From Luteimonas sp. MC1750 (GTDB lineage: Bacteria; Pseudomonadota; Gammaproteobacteria; Xanthomonadales; Xanthomonadaceae), in NCBI RefSeq assembly GCF_016615955.1, contig NZ_CP067113.1, positions 2,232,001-2,296,000 on the forward strand: DNA of 64,000 nucleotides, in the 5' to 3' direction. The first letter of the stretch is position 1. Each line of letters begins with the position of its first letter. Of the stretch, positions 12,155 to 32,272 are shown in pieces. The notes under the pieces were generated by a model, which worked only from the letters and a program-made list of their open reading frames with translations, ran no database searches and was not told the DNA's origin. Both the position numbers and the translations under genes were made by a program.

Positions 12155-12697
12155 TCAGTTGCGGAACGGGAAGCGGAACGCCTCGAGCAGGGCGCGGGCT
12201 TCGTCGTTGGTCTTGGCGGTCGTGGTGATGGCGATGTCCATGCCACGCAGGGCGTCGACCTGGTCGAAATCGATCTCCGGGAAGATGATCTGTTCCTTGA
12301 CGCCCATGTTGTAGTTGCCACGGCCGTCGAACGAACGACCCGAGACGCCACGGAAGTCGCGGACGCGCGGCAGCGCGACGTTGACCAGGCGGTCGAAGAA
12401 CTCGTACATGTGGGCCCTGCGCAGCGTGACCTTGCAGCCGATCGGCCAGCCGTCGCGGATCTTGAACGAGGCCACCGACACGCGCGACTTGGTGACCAGC
12501 GGCTTCTGACCGGAGATCTTGGCCATGTCGGCGGTGGCGTTCTCGAGCACCTTCTTGTTCGCGGCGGCTTCGCCCACGCCCATGTTGAGCGTGATCTTGC
12601 TCAGGCGCGGAACCTGCATCGGATTCGTGTAGCCGAACTGCTCGGTGAGCTTCGGCACCACTTCTTCCTTGTAGAACTTTTCCAGACGGGTGGTCAT
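12155..12697 (-). CDS. rplE: 50S ribosomal protein L5
   Basis: The 5S rRNA-binding protein has 180 residues from [17 protein letters not shown]. The L5 core [15 protein letters not shown], then [16 protein letters not shown], is present. The start was set 28 codons inside the open frame because the upstream part overlaps rplX. Confidence 0.98.
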   Translation of the reverse strand: MTTRLEKFYKEEVVPKLTEQFGYTNPMQVPRLSKITLNMGVGEAAANKKVLENATADMAKISGQKPLVTKSRVSVASFKIRDGWPIGCKVTLRRAHMYEFFDRLVNVALPRVRDFRGVSGRSFDGRGNYNMGVKEQIIFPEIDFDQVDALRGMDIAITTTAKTNDEARALLEAFRFPFRN

Positions 12698-12707
12698 TTC
12701 ACATTCC

Positions 12708-13022
12708 TCAGGCGTCAATCGCCTCACCACTCGAGCGGAACACGCGTACGCGGCGTCCATCCTCGAGGACCTTGGTTCCAATGCGCTCGCCCTTGCCCGA
12801 GGCAGGGTTGAAGTGCATCACGTTCGAAGCGTCGATCGGAGCTTCGCGCTCGATCACGCCGCCCGGCTGGTTGGCCTGGGGGTTGGGCTTGGTGTGGCGC
12901 TTGATGATGTTGACGTTCGCGACGACAACCTTCTCGCCGAGCACGCGGACGACTTCGCCCTGCTTGCCCTTGTCCTTGCCTGCGGTGACGACGACGCGGT
13001 CACCCTTCTTGATGCGGTTCAT
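12708..13022 (-). CDS. rplX: 50S ribosomal protein L24
   Basis: A 104-residue assembly-initiator protein with an N-terminal KOW motif ([20 protein letters not shown]). It is followed after 10 bp by rplE, in the canonical spc order. Confidence 0.98.
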   Translation of the reverse strand: MNRIKKGDRVVVTAGKDKGKQGEVVRVLGEKVVVANVNIIKRHTKPNPQANQPGGVIEREAPIDASNVMHFNPASGKGERIGTKVLEDGRRVRVFRSSGEAIDA

Positions 13023-13044
13023 GTCGGTTTCCTCTTCGTCCGGC

Positions 13045-13413
13045 TCAGAGCACTTCGGGTGCGAGCGAGACGATCTTCATGAACTTCTCGGAGCGCAGCT
13101 CGCGGGTCACGGGCCCGAAGATGCGGGTGCCGATCGGCTCCTGCTTGTTGTTGAGCAGCACGGCGGCGTTGCCGTCGAAGCGGATCAGCGAACCATCGGC
13201 ACGACGCACGCCCTTGCGGGTGCGCACCACGACGGCGTCGTAGACCTCGCCCTTCTTGACCTTGCCGCGCGGAATGGCGTCCTTGACGGACACCTTGATG
13301 ATGTCACCGATGCCGGCGTAGCGACGCTTCGAGCCGCCCAGCACCTTGATGCACATCACTTCCTTGGCACCGGAGTTGTCCGCCACCGTCAGGTGGCTCT
13401 GCATCTGGATCAT
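13045..13413 (-). CDS. rplN: 50S ribosomal protein L14
   Basis: A 122-residue protein, [20 protein letters not shown], with [20 protein letters not shown] and the FGPVTRELR signature. By E. coli convention it opens the spc operon. Only 12 bp separate it from rpsQ, so it is read through from the S10 operon. Confidence 0.98.
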   Translation of the reverse strand: MIQMQSHLTVADNSGAKEVMCIKVLGGSKRRYAGIGDIIKVSVKDAIPRGKVKKGEVYDAVVVRTRKGVRRADGSLIRFDGNAAVLLNNKQEPIGTRIFGPVTRELRSEKFMKIVSLAPEVL

Positions 13414-13425
13414 TTCGGAGCCTCC

Positions 13426-13692
13426 TTATTCAGCGGCGCGCGTGACGATTTCGACGACGCGCCAGTTCTTGGTCTTGGACATCGGCGCGATCTCCACAAC
13501 CCGGACGGTGTCGCCCTCGTTGCAGGAGTTCTCGGCGTCGTGCGCGTGCAGCTTGGTCGAGCGACGGATGTACTTGCCGTACAGCGCGTGCTTGACCTGG
13601 CGCTCGACGAGCACCGTCACGGTCTTGTCCATCTTGTTGCTGACGACGCGGCCTTCGACCGTGCGCAGCTTCTTTTCGGTATTTTCGGTCAT
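13426..13692 (-). CDS. rpsQ: 30S ribosomal protein S17
   Basis: An 88-residue 16S rRNA-binding protein with [19 protein letters not shown] and [20 protein letters not shown]. It is the last gene of the canonical S10 operon. Confidence 0.98.
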   Translation of the reverse strand: MTENTEKKLRTVEGRVVSNKMDKTVTVLVERQVKHALYGKYIRRSTKLHAHDAENSCNEGDTVRVVEIAPMSKTKNWRVVEIVTRAAE

Positions 13693-13705
13693 GTCTGCCC
13701 GGTCC

Positions 13706-13891
13706 TTACTGCTTGGCGCCGAGGAGGGCGTTGACGCGAGCGATCTCGCGGCGTACCCGACGGGCGTCGTGGGTCTTGGCGAGCTGGCCGGTCGCCTTCT
13801 GCATGCGCAGCGAGAACTGCTCCTTCTGCAGCTCGAGCAGGTGCGCCTTCAGATCGTCCGAAGACTTCTGGCGGAGTTCCTTGATGTCCAT
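13706..13891 (-). CDS. rpmC: 50S ribosomal protein L29
   Basis: A 61-residue helical-hairpin protein, [20 protein letters not shown], located near the peptide exit tunnel where trigger factor docks. Its ATG overlaps the rplP stop as TGATG, implying translational coupling. Confidence 0.97.
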   Translation of the reverse strand: MDIKELRQKSSDDLKAHLLELQKEQFSLRMQKATGQLAKTHDARRVRREIARVNALLGAKQ

Positions 13892-14304
13892 CAGCGCACC
13901 GTCCGGGTCACGAAAGTGGTGGTGACCGAGAGCTTGGCGGCCGCCAGGCGGAACGCCTCGCGTGCCGTCACTTCATCGACGCCCTCGATCTCGTAGATCA
14001 TGCGGCCGGGCTGGATCTGGGCCACCCAGTACTCGACGTTGCCCTTGCCCGAGCCCATGCGGACTTCGATCGGCTTCTTCGAGATCGGCTTGTCGGGGAA
14101 CACGCGGATCCACATCTTGCCGCCGCGCTTGACGTAGCGGCTGATGGCACGACGCGCGGCCTCGATCTGGCGGGCGGTCAGCTGGCCGGTCTGAGTGGCC
14201 TTCAGGCCGAACTCGCCGAAGCTGACTGCGTTCGCGCTCCAGGACAGGCCGTCGTTGCGGCCCTTGTGCATCTTGCGGTATTTGGTTCGCTTGGGTTGCA
14301 GCAT
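13891..14304 (-). CDS. rplP: 50S ribosomal protein L16
   Basis: A 137-residue protein, [19 protein letters not shown], with the conserved [20 protein letters not shown] and [17 protein letters not shown]. It lies 3 bp behind rpsC and overlaps rpmC by one base. Confidence 0.98.
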   Translation of the reverse strand: MLQPKRTKYRKMHKGRNDGLSWSANAVSFGEFGLKATQTGQLTARQIEAARRAISRYVKRGGKMWIRVFPDKPISKKPIEVRMGSGKGNVEYWVAQIQPGRMIYEIEGVDEVTAREAFRLAAAKLSVTTTFVTRTVR

Positions 14305-14307
14305 GAC

Positions 14308-15048
14308 TTAGTCCCTCGCCTCGCGTTCGCGACGCGGGCCACGCGGGCGCTCGCGGTCGCCACGATCACCACGCTCGCCGCGCGGAGAATCGTCCTGCTT
14401 TTCCTGGCCGACCTGGGCGAAGTCGAAGATCTCGCCCTTGTAGATCCAGGTCTTGATTCCAATGATTCCGTAGGTCGTCTTGGCCTCGGCGAAGCCGTAG
14501 TCGACGTCGGCGCGCAGCGTGTGAAGCGGCACGCGACCTTCGCGGTACCACTCCGAACGCGCGATCTCGGCGCCGTTCAGGCGACCGGCCACGTTGACCT
14601 TGATGCCGAGCGCGCCCAGGCGCATCGCGTTGCCGACGGCGCGCTTCATCGCGCGGCGGAACATGATGCGGCGCTCGAGCTGCTGCGCGATCGACTCGGC
14701 GACCAGCTGCGCGTCGAGCTCAGGCTTGCGGACCTCGGTGACGTTGATGTGCGCCGGGACGCCCATCATGTCGCTGACTTCCTTGCGCAGCTTCTCGATG
14801 TCCTCGCCGCGCTTGCCGATCACCACGCCCGGGCGGGCGGTGTGGATCGTCACGCGGGCCGACTTCGAGGGACGCTCGATCAGGATCTTGCTGATCCCGG
14901 CGGCGGCCAGCTTCTTGCGGAGCATCTCGCGGACCTTCAGGTCCGACGCCAGGTACCCGGCGTATTCCTTCTTGCCGGCGTACCACTTGGAATTCCAGTC
15001 CTTGGAGATGCCCAGGCGGATGCCGGTGGGGTGAACTTTGTGACCCAT
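14308..15048 (-). CDS. rpsC: 30S ribosomal protein S3
   Basis: The protein has 246 residues from [19 protein letters not shown]. The KH domain contains the motif [12 protein letters not shown]. The last 25 or so residues form a charged RG/RD-rich tail (starting [13 protein letters not shown]), longer than in E. coli S3. The start is the ATG at 15048; the eight extra codons of the longer frame overlap rplV. Confidence 0.98.
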   Translation of the reverse strand: MGHKVHPTGIRLGISKDWNSKWYAGKKEYAGYLASDLKVREMLRKKLAAAGISKILIERPSKSARVTIHTARPGVVIGKRGEDIEKLRKEVSDMMGVPAHINVTEVRKPELDAQLVAESIAQQLERRIMFRRAMKRAVGNAMRLGALGIKVNVAGRLNGAEIARSEWYREGRVPLHTLRADVDYGFAEAKTTYGIIGIKTWIYKGEIFDFAQVGQEKQDDSPRGERGDRGDRERPRGPRREREARD

Positions 15049-15052
15049 ATGC

Positions 15053-15388
15053 TTACTTCCCCTCGCCGACAACGACGGTGATGTGGCTGGTGCGCTTGAG
15101 GATGCGCGTGCCGCGACCCTTCGCCCGCGCCATGAAGCGCTTCAGCGTCGGGCCTTCGTCGACCATGATCGCCTTGACCTTCAGCTCGTCGACGTCCGCG
15201 CCGAGGTTGTTCTCGGCGTTGGAGGTGGCCGAATACACGACCTTGTAGATCAGGTGGGCGGCCTTCTTGTCGCTGAACTTCAGCAAGTCGAGGGCGCGCG
15301 AGGCCGAGAGGCCACGGACCTGGTCGGCGACCAGGCGTGCCTTCTGCGGGGAGATGCGCACGGTGCGCAGGATTGCCTTCGCTTCCAT
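15053..15388 (-). CDS. rplV: 50S ribosomal protein L22
   Basis: The protein has 111 residues from [20 protein letters not shown]; the L22 beta-hairpin lines the exit tunnel. AAGGAG lies directly against an upstream in-frame ATG (15394) but six bases before this one. That spacing, and agreement with xanthomonad L22, decided the start. Confidence 0.96.
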   Translation of the reverse strand: MEAKAILRTVRISPQKARLVADQVRGLSASRALDLLKFSDKKAAHLIYKVVYSATSNAENNLGADVDELKVKAIMVDEGPTLKRFMARAKGRGTRILKRTSHITVVVGEGK

Positions 15389-15398
15389 CGTCATCTCC

Positions 15399-15665
15399 TT
15401 AACGCGACTTCTTGTCGCCGCCATGACCCTTGAAGGTCCTGGTCAGGGCGAACTCGCCGAGCTTGTGGCCAACCATGTTCTCGTTGACCAGCACCGGGAC
15501 GTGGTTGCGACCGTTGTGCACCGCGATGGTGAAACCCACCATCTCCGGGAGCACCATCGAACGGCGCGACCAGGTCTTGATCGGCTTCTTGGTGTTGCCC
15601 GCCGCTTCCACCTTCTTGACGAGGTGGTGGTCGACGAACGGGCCCTTCTTGAGTGAACGTGCCAT
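15399..15665 (-). CDS. rpsS: 30S ribosomal protein S19
   Basis: An 88-residue protein, [20 protein letters not shown], with [20 protein letters not shown] and [15 protein letters not shown]. It lies 6 bp behind rplB. Confidence 0.99.
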   Translation of the reverse strand: MARSLKKGPFVDHHLVKKVEAAGNTKKPIKTWSRRSMVLPEMVGFTIAVHNGRNHVPVLVNENMVGHKLGEFALTRTFKGHGGDKKSR

Positions 15666-15671
15666 GGTCGG

Positions 15672-16499
15672 TTAGCTCCTGCGGTCGCGCACGATGAACT
15701 GCTGCGTCCGCTTGTTGTGGCGGGTCTTGTAACCCTTGGTCGGCACGCCCCACGGGGTGACCGGGTGCGGGTTGCCCTGGCCGGCCTTGGCCTCACCACC
15801 GCCGTGCGGATGGTCGACCGGGTTCATGGCCGCGCCGCGGACGGTCGGCTTGATGCCGCGCCAGCGCTTGGCGCCCGCCTTGCCCAGCTTCTCCAGGTTG
15901 TGCTCGGAGTTGCCCACTTCGCCGATGGTCGCGCGGCACTCGGCCGGAACGCGGCGCATCTCGCCCGAACGCAGGCGGAGCGTGGCGTACACGCCCTCGC
16001 GCGCCACCAGCTGCACGCCGGCACCGGCGGCACGGGCGATCTGCGCGCCCTTGCCCGGCTTCATCTCGATGCAGTGCACGGTGGAGCCGACCGGGATGTT
16101 GCGCAGCGGCAGGGTGTTGCCGGCGCGGATCGGGGCGTCGTTGCCCGCGATCACCTGGTCGCCCGTCTTCAGGCCCTTGGGGGCGATGATGTAGCGGCGC
16201 TCACCGTCGATGTAGACCAGCAGCGCGATGTGCGCGGTGCGGTTGGGGTCGTACTCGATCCGCTCCACGCGCGCCGGGATGCCTTCCTTGTCGCGCTTGA
16301 AGTCGATGATGCGGTAATGCTGCTTGTGGCCACCACCGATGTGACGGGTGGTGATGCGGCCGTGGTGGTTGCGGCCACCGGTCTTGCTCTGCTTCTCGAC
16401 CAGCGGCGCGTAGGGCGCACCCTTGTGCAGCTCGGGCGTGACCACGCGGACTGCACTGCGGCGGCCGGCGGAGGTGGGCTTGAAATTCATCAATGGCAT
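15672..16499 (-). CDS. rplB: 50S ribosomal protein L2
   Basis: A 275-residue protein needed for subunit association and peptidyl transfer. The N-terminus is [19 protein letters not shown], and the conserved C-terminal [17 protein letters not shown] includes the catalytic-centre histidine. Length equals that of Xanthomonas L2. Confidence 0.99.
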   Translation of the reverse strand: MPLMNFKPTSAGRRSAVRVVTPELHKGAPYAPLVEKQSKTGGRNHHGRITTRHIGGGHKQHYRIIDFKRDKEGIPARVERIEYDPNRTAHIALLVYIDGERRYIIAPKGLKTGDQVIAGNDAPIRAGNTLPLRNIPVGSTVHCIEMKPGKGAQIARAAGAGVQLVAREGVYATLRLRSGEMRRVPAECRATIGEVGNSEHNLEKLGKAGAKRWRGIKPTVRGAAMNPVDHPHGGGEAKAGQGNPHPVTPWGVPTKGYKTRHNKRTQQFIVRDRRS

Positions 16500-16509
16500 G
16501 GGGGCTTCC

Positions 16510-16812
16510 TCAGGCCTTGGCGTTCATGACGTCGATCGACTGGCCTTCGGCAAGCGTCACATACGCCTTGCGCCAGTCGCCGCGACGGCCGTTGCGGTTG
16601 CGGAAGGCCTTCTGCTTGCCCTTCACGTTCAGCACGTTGACCGCTTCGACCTTGACGTCGAACAGCTTCTCGACCGCGATCTTGATGTCGGCCTTGGTGG
16701 CATCGGTCGCCACTTCGAACGCGTACTGGTTGGACACTTCCTGCAGGCGCGCGGTCTTCTCGGACACGCGCGGCGCACGGATCAGTGCATAAAGCTTGGC
16801 GTCGTTGATCAT
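16510..16812 (-). CDS. rplW: 50S ribosomal protein L23
   Basis: A 100-residue exit-tunnel protein with [19 protein letters not shown] and [18 protein letters not shown]. The ATG at 16812 overlaps the rplD stop as ATGA and has GAGGAG eight bases upstream. A GTG three codons earlier (16821) is the alternative but sits on top of that ribosome-binding site. Confidence 0.97.
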   Translation of the reverse strand: MINDAKLYALIRAPRVSEKTARLQEVSNQYAFEVATDATKADIKIAVEKLFDVKVEAVNVLNVKGKQKAFRNRNGRRGDWRKAYVTLAEGQSIDVMNAKA

Positions 16813-17414
16813 GCCAGCCACTCCTCGATCTTCTTCATGGCGTCGGCCGTGACCAGCACGCTGTCGGCACCGACCAGCGAGACCGGGTCCAGGCCCTGCA
16901 CGTCGCGGATCTCGACGTAGGGCAGGTTGCGCGCGGACAGGTACAGGTGCTCCGAGGCGTCCTCGGTCACGATCAGCGGACGGCGGCCCAGGTCGAAGCC
17001 CTTGAGCTTCTCGACCAGCGCGCTCGTCTTCGTACCCTCGACGTCGAAGGTCTCGACGACCTGCAGTCGGCCCTGGCGGACCAGCTCGGAGAGGATCGCC
17101 ATCATCGCCGCGCGGTACATCTTGCGGTTGACCTTCTGCTCGAAGCTGCGCGGCTTGGCCGCGAAGGTCACGCCGCCGCCGACGAAGATCGGGGCCGTCA
17201 GTGCGCCATGACGCGCGCCGCCGCCCTTCTGCTTCTTCGACTTCTTGGTCGTGCCGTTGACTTCGGAGCGCGTCTTCTGCGCCTTGGTGCCGGCACGACC
17301 CGCATTGCGGTACGCGACCACGACCTGGTGGACCAGGTCACGGTTGAACTCGCGACCGAACACCACGTCGGAGACCGACATCTTGTTGCTGCTACCCGTA
17401 ATAGAGAGTTCCAT
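16809..17414 (-). CDS. rplD: 50S ribosomal protein L4
   Basis: The protein has 201 residues from [16 protein letters not shown]. It contains the tunnel loop [20 protein letters not shown] and matches xanthomonad L4 closely. In E. coli L4 represses the S10 operon by attenuation and translation control at the leader, which makes the hairpins upstream of rpsJ relevant. AAGGAGAG directly precedes an upstream ATG at 17420 and lies six bases before this one. Confidence 0.97.
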   Translation of the reverse strand: MELSITGSSNKMSVSDVVFGREFNRDLVHQVVVAYRNAGRAGTKAQKTRSEVNGTTKKSKKQKGGGARHGALTAPIFVGGGVTFAAKPRSFEQKVNRKMYRAAMMAILSELVRQGRLQVVETFDVEGTKTSALVEKLKGFDLGRRPLIVTEDASEHLYLSARNLPYVEIRDVQGLDPVSLVGADSVLVTADAMKKIEEWLA

Positions 17415-17426
17415 CGTCATCTCTCC

Positions 17427-18080
17427 TTATCCTTTGCTCGCGGGACGCACGATCACGTCTCCGCCCGGCGCGCCCGGAACCGCACCCTTCACGGCGATCA
17501 GGCCGCGCTCGGCGTCGACCCGGACCACCTCGAGGTTCTGCGTGCTCTGACGGACGGCACCCATGTGGCCTGCCATCTTCTTGCCCGGGAACACGCGGCC
17601 CGGAGTCTGGCGCTGGCCGATCGAGCCCGGCGAGCGGTGCGACAACGAGTTGCCGTGCGTCGCGTCGCCCATGCTGAAGTTCCAGCGCTTGATCGTGCCC
17701 TGGAAGCCCTTGCCCTTGGTCACGCCCTGGACGTCGACCATCTGGCCAACCTCGAAGATGTCGGCCTTGATCTCGCCGCCCACTTCGAAGTCGCCGATCT
17801 TGTCGTCGGCCACGCGCAGCTCCCAGAGGCCACGACCGGCCTCGACCTTGGCCTTGGCCAGGTGGCCGGCTTCGGGCTTGTTCACCAGCACGGCGCGCTT
17901 GCTGCCGACGGTGACCTGCACGGCGCTGTAGCCGTCGGTCGCGCTGGTCTTCACCTGGGTGATGCGGTTCGGGGTGGCTTCGATCAGGGTCACCGGGATG
18001 GACTGGCCGTCCTCGGTGAACACCCGGCTCATGCCGGCCTTGCGACCGACGATTCCCAGCGAATACTTCTTCGCAGTCAT
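17427..18080 (-). CDS. rplC: 50S ribosomal protein L3
   Basis: A 217-residue protein, [21 protein letters not shown], with the L3 core [20 protein letters not shown] and [20 protein letters not shown]. It lies between rpsJ and rplD. Confidence 0.99.
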   Translation of the reverse strand: MTAKKYSLGIVGRKAGMSRVFTEDGQSIPVTLIEATPNRITQVKTSATDGYSAVQVTVGSKRAVLVNKPEAGHLAKAKVEAGRGLWELRVADDKIGDFEVGGEIKADIFEVGQMVDVQGVTKGKGFQGTIKRWNFSMGDATHGNSLSHRSPGSIGQRQTPGRVFPGKKMAGHMGAVRQSTQNLEVVRVDAERGLIAVKGAVPGAPGGDVIVRPASKG

Positions 18081-18090
18081 GTCAGTGGCC

Positions 18091-18402
18091 TCAGGTCAGC
18101 TTGATCTGGACGTCGACGCCGGCCGCGAGCTCGAGCTTCATCAGCGCGTCCACGGTCTTGTCGTTGGGGTCGACGATGTCAAGCACGCGCTTGTGCGTGC
18201 GGGTTTCGTACTGGTCACGCGCATCCTTGTCGACGTGCGGCGACGTCAGGATGGTGTAACGCTCGATCTTGGTCGGCAGGGGGATCGGGCCGCGCACCTG
18301 GGCGCCCGTCCGCTTGGCCGTTTCGACGATCTCGCTGGCCGAACGGTCGATCAGTCGATGATCGAACGCCTTCAGCCGGATCCGGATCTTTTGGTCCGCC
18401 AT
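18091..18402 (-). CDS. rpsJ: 30S ribosomal protein S10
   Basis: The 103-residue S10/NusE protein starts [19 protein letters not shown] and contains [19 protein letters not shown]. It is a head protein and also part of the NusB antitermination complex. It is the first gene of the S10 operon, following a leader of about 310 nt with its own promoter. A ribosome-binding site GAAGGAA lies shortly upstream. Confidence 0.99.
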   Translation of the reverse strand: MADQKIRIRLKAFDHRLIDRSASEIVETAKRTGAQVRGPIPLPTKIERYTILTSPHVDKDARDQYETRTHKRVLDIVDPNDKTVDALMKLELAAGVDVQIKLT

Positions 18403-18714
18403 GACGGAATTCCTTCGTTAAAAGAGCGACAGGCCCGCGGCTGGGTGCGCGGAACCCCGTGGATTCATTGGCTGCCGAGGCTGACGACCCGCGCCACGGC
18501 GACCTTCCCTGCAAAAAACAAGGCAGGCCGGTGACCCGGCCCGCCCAGACGGAGAAGCGAACGCGACGATTCCCCTGGTCCGCTGTGTCCCGAAGAGCTT
18601 CGGGAGGGACCGGGGTACTGCCGCGCGACGTGTTCCCTGTCTGGCGAAGACGAGGCGCATCCTGCACCTCATTTCGCGATTCCGGCGAAGGCCCGAAGGC
18701 ATCCGCCGGAGTGG
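18403..18714 (-). promoter_or_regulatory. S10 operon leader, four hairpins, no gene
   Basis: From the predicted start near 18714 the leader RNA would form four hairpins in order. They are 18681-18710 (TCCGGCG/CGCCGGA), 18650-18672 (stem shared with the region upstream of rpsL), 18589-18604 (CCCGAAG/CTTCGGG), and the terminator-like 18513-18545. About 110 nt then lead to rpsJ. A leader of this size and position is where E. coli L4 acts; the individual structures differ and the L4 link here is inference. Confidence 0.65.
18513..18545 (-). terminator. Intrinsic terminator/attenuator inside the S10 leader
   Basis: On the minus strand GGCGGGCCGG and CCGGCCTGCC pair over 10 bp (one G-T) around a 4-nt loop. 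They are followed by TTGTTTTTTGC. It lies roughly 200 nt after the predicted start and 110 nt before rpsJ, so it would terminate the leader unless overcome. Confidence 0.75.
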
Positions 18715-18720
18715 TCAGCG

Positions 18721-18750
18721 ATTATAGCGGGCTCCCAAGGAAAAGCGCAA
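18721..18750 (-). promoter_or_regulatory. S10 operon promoter
   Basis: On the minus strand there is a perfect TATAAT -10 (18721-18726), an 18-bp spacer and TTGCGC (18745-18750). It lies just downstream of the tuf copy 1 terminator, as expected for an independent transcription unit. Confidence 0.8.
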
Positions 18751-18763
18751 CACCCGGGAACCG

Positions 18764-18790
18764 AAAAAGCCGTCGGCGCAAGCCGATGGC
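18764..18790 (-). terminator. Terminator of the rpsL-rpsG-fusA-tuf operon
   Basis: On the minus strand GCCATCGGC and GCCGACGGC form a 9-bp stem with one mismatch and a 4-nt loop, followed directly by TTTTT. It is the third of three hairpins behind tuf copy 1. Confidence 0.85.
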
Positions 18791-18799
18791 CCCGTCGGC

Positions 18800-18864
18800 G
18801 TTATCCGGACCACGGTCCGGATCAACGGCGACCCGTATCGCGGCGGCCAAAGGCCGCCGGGATA
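18800..18864 (-). repeat. Two extra hairpins in the tuf copy 1 3' flank, repeated behind tuf copy 2
   Basis: Hairpin one (18836-18864) pairs TATC plus CGGCGGCC with GGCCGCCG plus GATA. Hairpin two (18800-18826) pairs GTTATCCGG with CCGGATCAAC. The same two structures, with diverged loops, lie at 36104-36171 behind the second tuf gene. Confidence 0.75.
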
Positions 18865-18871
18865 CGCCTGC

Positions 18872-20062
<1,191 letters not shown>

Positions 20063-20112
20063 GATTGCAGTCTCTCTAGAGTTGGTTGTCTGGTTGCCGT
20101 CGCCGGCGCGGC

Positions 20113-22209
20113 TTACTTCTTCTTCACCACTTCATCGGCGATGTTCGACGGCGCTTCCGCGTAGTGGTCGAACTCCATCGTGAAGGTGGCGCGGCCCTGC
20201 GACATCGAGCGCAGGCTGGTGGCATAGCCGAACATCTCGCCCAGCGGGATCATCGCGTTGATGATCTTGCCCGACAGGCTGTCGTCCTGGCCCTGGAGGA
20301 TGCCGCGGCGGCGGCTCACGTCGCCCATGACGTCACCCAGGTAGTCCTCGGGGCTGACGATCTCGACCTTCATGATCGGCTCGAGCAGGACCGGCGAGGC
20401 CCTCTGGAAACCTTCCTTGAAGCCCATCGAGCCCGCGATCTTGAACGCCATTTCGGACGAGTCGACCTCGTGGTACGAACCGTCGTACAGCTTCACCTTG
20501 ACGTCCACGATCGGATAGCCGGCGAGGATGCCGTTGGCCACCGCTTCCTGGATGCCCTTGTCGACGGCCGGGATGTATTCCTTCGGCACAACGCCGCCGA
20601 CGATCGCGTTCTCGAACTCGTAGCCGGTACCCGGCTCCTGCGGCGAGATCTCGAGCCACACGTGGCCGAACTGGCCCTTGCCGCCCGACTGGCGGACGAA
20701 CTTGCCTTCCGACTTGACCGTCTTGCGGATGGTCTCGCGGTAGGCCACCTGCGGCTTGCCGACGTTGGCCTCGACGTTGAACTCGCGCTTCATGCGGTCG
20801 ACGATGATGTCCAGGTGCAGCTCGCCCATGCCGGCGATGATGGTCTGGCCGGATTCCTCGTCGGTGCGGACGCGGAACGAGGGATCTTCCTGCGCCAGGC
20901 GGCCCAGGGCGATGCCCATCTTTTCCTGGTCGGACTTGGTCTTCGGCTCCACGGCCATCGAGATGACCGGCTCCGGGAACACCATGCGCTCGAGCACGAT
21001 CGGCGCGTCCTGGGCGCAGAGGGTGTCACCGGTGGTGACGTCCTTCAGGCCCACGGCAGCGGCGATGTCGCCCGCCAAAACTTCCTTGATCTCTTCGCGG
21101 TTGTTGGAATGCATCTGCAGCAGGCGGCCGATGCGCTCCTTCTTGCCCTTGACCGAGTTCAGCACCTGGTCGCCGGCGTTGAGCTTGCCCGAGTACACGC
21201 GGAAGAAGGTCAGCGAGCCCACGAACGGGTCGGTGATGATCTTGAACGCGAGCGCGGAGAACGGCGCGTTGTCGCTGGACTCGCGGCTCAGCTCCTTGGA
21301 CTCGTCATCCACGTCCGTACCGCGGATCGAGGGCACGTCGACCGGCGACGGCAGCAGCTGCACGACGCCGTCGAGCATCGCCTGGACACCCTTGTTCTTG
21401 AACGCGGTGCCACAGAACATCGGCACGATCTCGGTGGCCAGGGTGCGCGCACGCAGGCCGGCGACGATCTCGTCCTCGGACAGCTCACCGCCCTCGAGGT
21501 ACTTGTCCATCAGCGCCTCGTTGGCCTCGGCGGCCGACTCGACCATGTAGGCGCGCGCCTCCTTCGCCTGCTCGAGCAGCTCGGCGGGGACCTCGCGATA
21601 CTCGAAGGTCAGGCCCTGGCTGGCGGTATCCCAGTGGATCGCCTTCATCTTCAGCAGGTCGACCACGCCCTCGAAGCCGTCCTCCGCGCCGATCGGCACC
21701 TGCATCGGCACGGGCGCGGCGCCCAGGCGCGACTTCAGCTGGTCGCGGACCTTGACGAAGTTGGCGCCGGTGCGGTCCATCTTGTTGACGAACGCGATGC
21801 GCGGGACCTTGTACTTGTTGGCCTGGCGCCACACGGTCTCGGACTGCGGCTGCACGCCGCCGACCGCGCAGAGCACGAACACCGCGCCGTCGAGCACGCG
21901 CAGCGAACGCTCCACCTCGATGGTGAAGTCGACGTGCCCGGGGGTGTCGATGATGTTGAAGCGGTGCTCGGGCAGGGTCTTGTCCATGCCCTTCCAGAAC
22001 GCGGTCGTGGCGGCGGACTGGATCGTGATGCCGCGCTCCTGCTCCTGTTCCATCCAGTCCATGGTGGCGGCGCCGTCGTGCACTTCACCGAGCTTGTGGC
22101 TCTTGCCGGTGTAGAACAGGATGCGCTCGGACGTGGTGGTCTTGCCGGCATCGATGTGGGCCATGATGCCGAAGTTGCGATAGCGGTCGATGGGAGTGGT
22201 GCGGGCCAC
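20113..22209 (-). CDS. fusA: Elongation factor G
   Basis: A 698-residue translocase GTPase. G motifs [27 protein letters not shown] and [10 protein letters not shown] are visible, with domain [28 protein letters not shown]. The conserved sequence begins [17 protein letters not shown], and the only start codon next to it is GTG at 22209. Extending to the upstream ATG would add 30 residues unlike EF-G. It follows rpsG by 129 bp and precedes tuf by 50 bp. Confidence 0.97.
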   Translation of the reverse strand: MARTTPIDRYRNFGIMAHIDAGKTTTSERILFYTGKSHKLGEVHDGAATMDWMEQEQERGITIQSAATTAFWKGMDKTLPEHRFNIIDTPGHVDFTIEVERSLRVLDGAVFVLCAVGGVQPQSETVWRQANKYKVPRIAFVNKMDRTGANFVKVRDQLKSRLGAAPVPMQVPIGAEDGFEGVVDLLKMKAIHWDTASQGLTFEYREVPAELLEQAKEARAYMVESAAEANEALMDKYLEGGELSEDEIVAGLRARTLATEIVPMFCGTAFKNKGVQAMLDGVVQLLPSPVDVPSIRGTDVDDESKELSRESSDNAPFSALAFKIITDPFVGSLTFFRVYSGKLNAGDQVLNSVKGKKERIGRLLQMHSNNREEIKEVLAGDIAAAVGLKDVTTGDTLCAQDAPIVLERMVFPEPVISMAVEPKTKSDQEKMGIALGRLAQEDPSFRVRTDEESGQTIIAGMGELHLDIIVDRMKREFNVEANVGKPQVAYRETIRKTVKSEGKFVRQSGGKGQFGHVWLEISPQEPGTGYEFENAIVGGVVPKEYIPAVDKGIQEAVANGILAGYPIVDVKVKLYDGSYHEVDSSEMAFKIAGSMGFKEGFQRASPVLLEPIMKVEIVSPEDYLGDVMGDVSRRRGILQGQDDSLSGKIINAMIPLGEMFGYATSLRSMSQGRATFTMEFDHYAEAPSNIADEVVKKK

Positions 22210-22338
22210 GGCGATCTCTCTGTATTTTTTGTCCACTGTCGCGGACGTGCGGAATGGTTCCGGATGGGCGAATGCCGCCCTGCGGCGGCACCCGGCCAAG
22301 CGATCATCTGGCCGGCGTCAGGCGCCGGCCGTGCGCCG

Positions 22339-22806
22339 TTACCAGCGGTAGTGCGCGAAGGCCTTGTTGGCCTCGGCCATGCGGTGCGTCTCTTCGCGCT
22401 TCTTGATCGCGCCACCGCGGTTCTCGGAGGCGTCGATCAGCTCGGCGGCGAGCTTGCGCGGCATGCTGTTCTCGCCGCGCTTGCGGGCGGAATCGATCAG
22501 CCAGCGCATCGCCAGCGCCATGCGGCGCGACTGGCGCACTTCGACCGGCACCTGGTAGGTGGCGCCGCCGACACGGCGGGACTTCACCTCGACCGACGGC
22601 GAGATGTTGCCGAGCGCCTTCTCGACGACTTCCAGCGGGTTCGGGTTGCGCTCGCCGATGACGTCCATGGCGCCGTACACGATCTTCTCGGCGACGGACT
22701 TCTTGCCGCTGTACATCACCATGTTGATGAAGCGCGCGATGGTCTCGCTACCGTGCTTGGGGTCGGGCAGCACCGAGCGCTGCGGGGTGTTTCCTTTACG
22801 CGACAT
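22339..22806 (-). CDS. rpsG: 30S ribosomal protein S7
   Basis: A 155-residue 16S rRNA-binding protein with [39 protein letters not shown] and ending [15 protein letters not shown]. In E. coli S7 regulates the str operon at the rpsL-rpsG junction; here that junction is 50 bp. Confidence 0.99.
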   Translation of the reverse strand: MSRKGNTPQRSVLPDPKHGSETIARFINMVMYSGKKSVAEKIVYGAMDVIGERNPNPLEVVEKALGNISPSVEVKSRRVGGATYQVPVEVRQSRRMALAMRWLIDSARKRGENSMPRKLAAELIDASENRGGAIKKREETHRMAEANKAFAHYRW

Positions 22807-22856
22807 TGTTCTCGAGCCTTTTCAGTATCTGTTCGAAGGGCGGGAAAGGGACTGGA

Positions 22857-23231
<375 letters not shown>

Positions 23232-23348
23232 CGGTGTCGGGTCTTCTGCTCCGGGCGCGAGGCCCGCTGTTGGGTATGACGGGCTGGGCCCGGCTCGGTG
23301 GCGGGCCCCAGGGGGCTCGCCGGCCGCACGGTCCAGGTTCCGTGCGCG

Positions 23349-23382
23349 AAAACGAAGGCAGGCGGAGTCAACCCAGCCTGCC
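23349..23382 (-). terminator. Terminator-like hairpin at the 5' end of the rpsL leader
   Basis: On the minus strand GGCAGGC and GCCTGCC pair over 7 bp around a 12-nt loop and are followed by TTCGTTTTCG. It would lie about 5 to 30 nt into the transcript from the promoter at 23393-23422. The 118 bp between it and rpsL hold GC-rich sequence with no gene. Confidence 0.55.
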
Positions 23383-23392
23383 GAGACGGAAA

Positions 23393-23422
23393 AGTATAGC
23401 CGGCGTCGACGCCCAGCGTCAA
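23393..23422 (-). promoter_or_regulatory. Promoter of the rpsL (str) operon
   Basis: On the minus strand TTGACG (23417-23422), an 18-bp spacer and TATACT (23393-23398). The spacer contains the palindrome GCGTCGACGC. The predicted start is about 155 bases before rpsL. Confidence 0.75.
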
Positions 23423-23504
23423 CGCAGCCAAGGGACCGGGCAGGCAGCACTCCGCATTCCGGGGCGCGCCTGGGCCATGGTCATCTTTCCCGCCCTTCCT
23501 GGGC

Positions 23505-23568
23505 CGAACACGAGGCGCCTCCATGGCACCTCATTTCGGGATCTGGGACGGCCCCCGGGAGGGCCGTC
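23505..23568 (-). other. Hairpin pair after rpoC, shared with the S10 leader
   Basis: The first hairpin (23547-23568, GACGGCCC/GGGCCGTC) starts 18 bases after the rpoC stop. The second (23510-23534) pairs ATGAGGTGC with GCGCCTCGT through seven Watson-Crick and two G-U pairs. The flanks GAAATGAGG and TTCG match the S10 leader. No U-tract follows. The rest of the 355-bp rpoC-rpsL gap holds only the promoter and leader hairpin listed separately. Confidence 0.7.
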
Positions 23569-23586
23569 ACTGACTTTGGATCGGTA

Positions 23587-27837
<4,251 letters not shown>

Positions 27838-27926
27838 GTGTTTCTCCGGGAACGGAAATCGAGGACGTGGCTGCGGTACTCACCGGGGGCGGGCGCGTGG
27901 TGCGCGCCCTGCCCCGGCTGGCGTCC

Positions 27927-32084
<4,158 letters not shown>

Positions 32085-32150
32085 GGGGAGCTACCGCCTT
32101 TGGCATCAGCGGGCCGCGCGCGGCGCGACCCAGGGGAATCTGTGAACCGC

Positions 32151-32272
32151 CAGTTGGAAATCGCTGGTATTGCCGGCACCAGCACGCCATCTCCCGCTAC
32201 TTCCAACTGCCGACTCGTGTCGGTTCTTGCAACAGTCTCTACAACGGCCGAAGGCCGGGGGCTTTCGCCCCC
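32151..32272 (-). other. rplL-rpoB spacer with long stem and stable hairpins
   Basis: In the RNA, two GC hairpins come first: 32257-32272 (GGGGGC/GCCCCC with a GAAA tetraloop) and 32245-32257 (CGGCC/GGCCG). A large two-part stem follows: CAGTTGGAA (32151-32159) pairs with TTCCAACTG (32201-32209), enclosing GCTGGT/ACCAGC (32163-32183). E. coli has a partial terminator and an RNase III site in this same spacer. The position matches, but the functions here are inferred. No gene is present. Confidence 0.65.

Noticed and set aside
18418..18702. A possible leader peptide or small gene in the S10 leader (start near an ATG within the shared hairpin)
   Set aside because: The matching module upstream of rpsL has an indel that changes the frame, so any peptide is not conserved, whereas the hairpin is.
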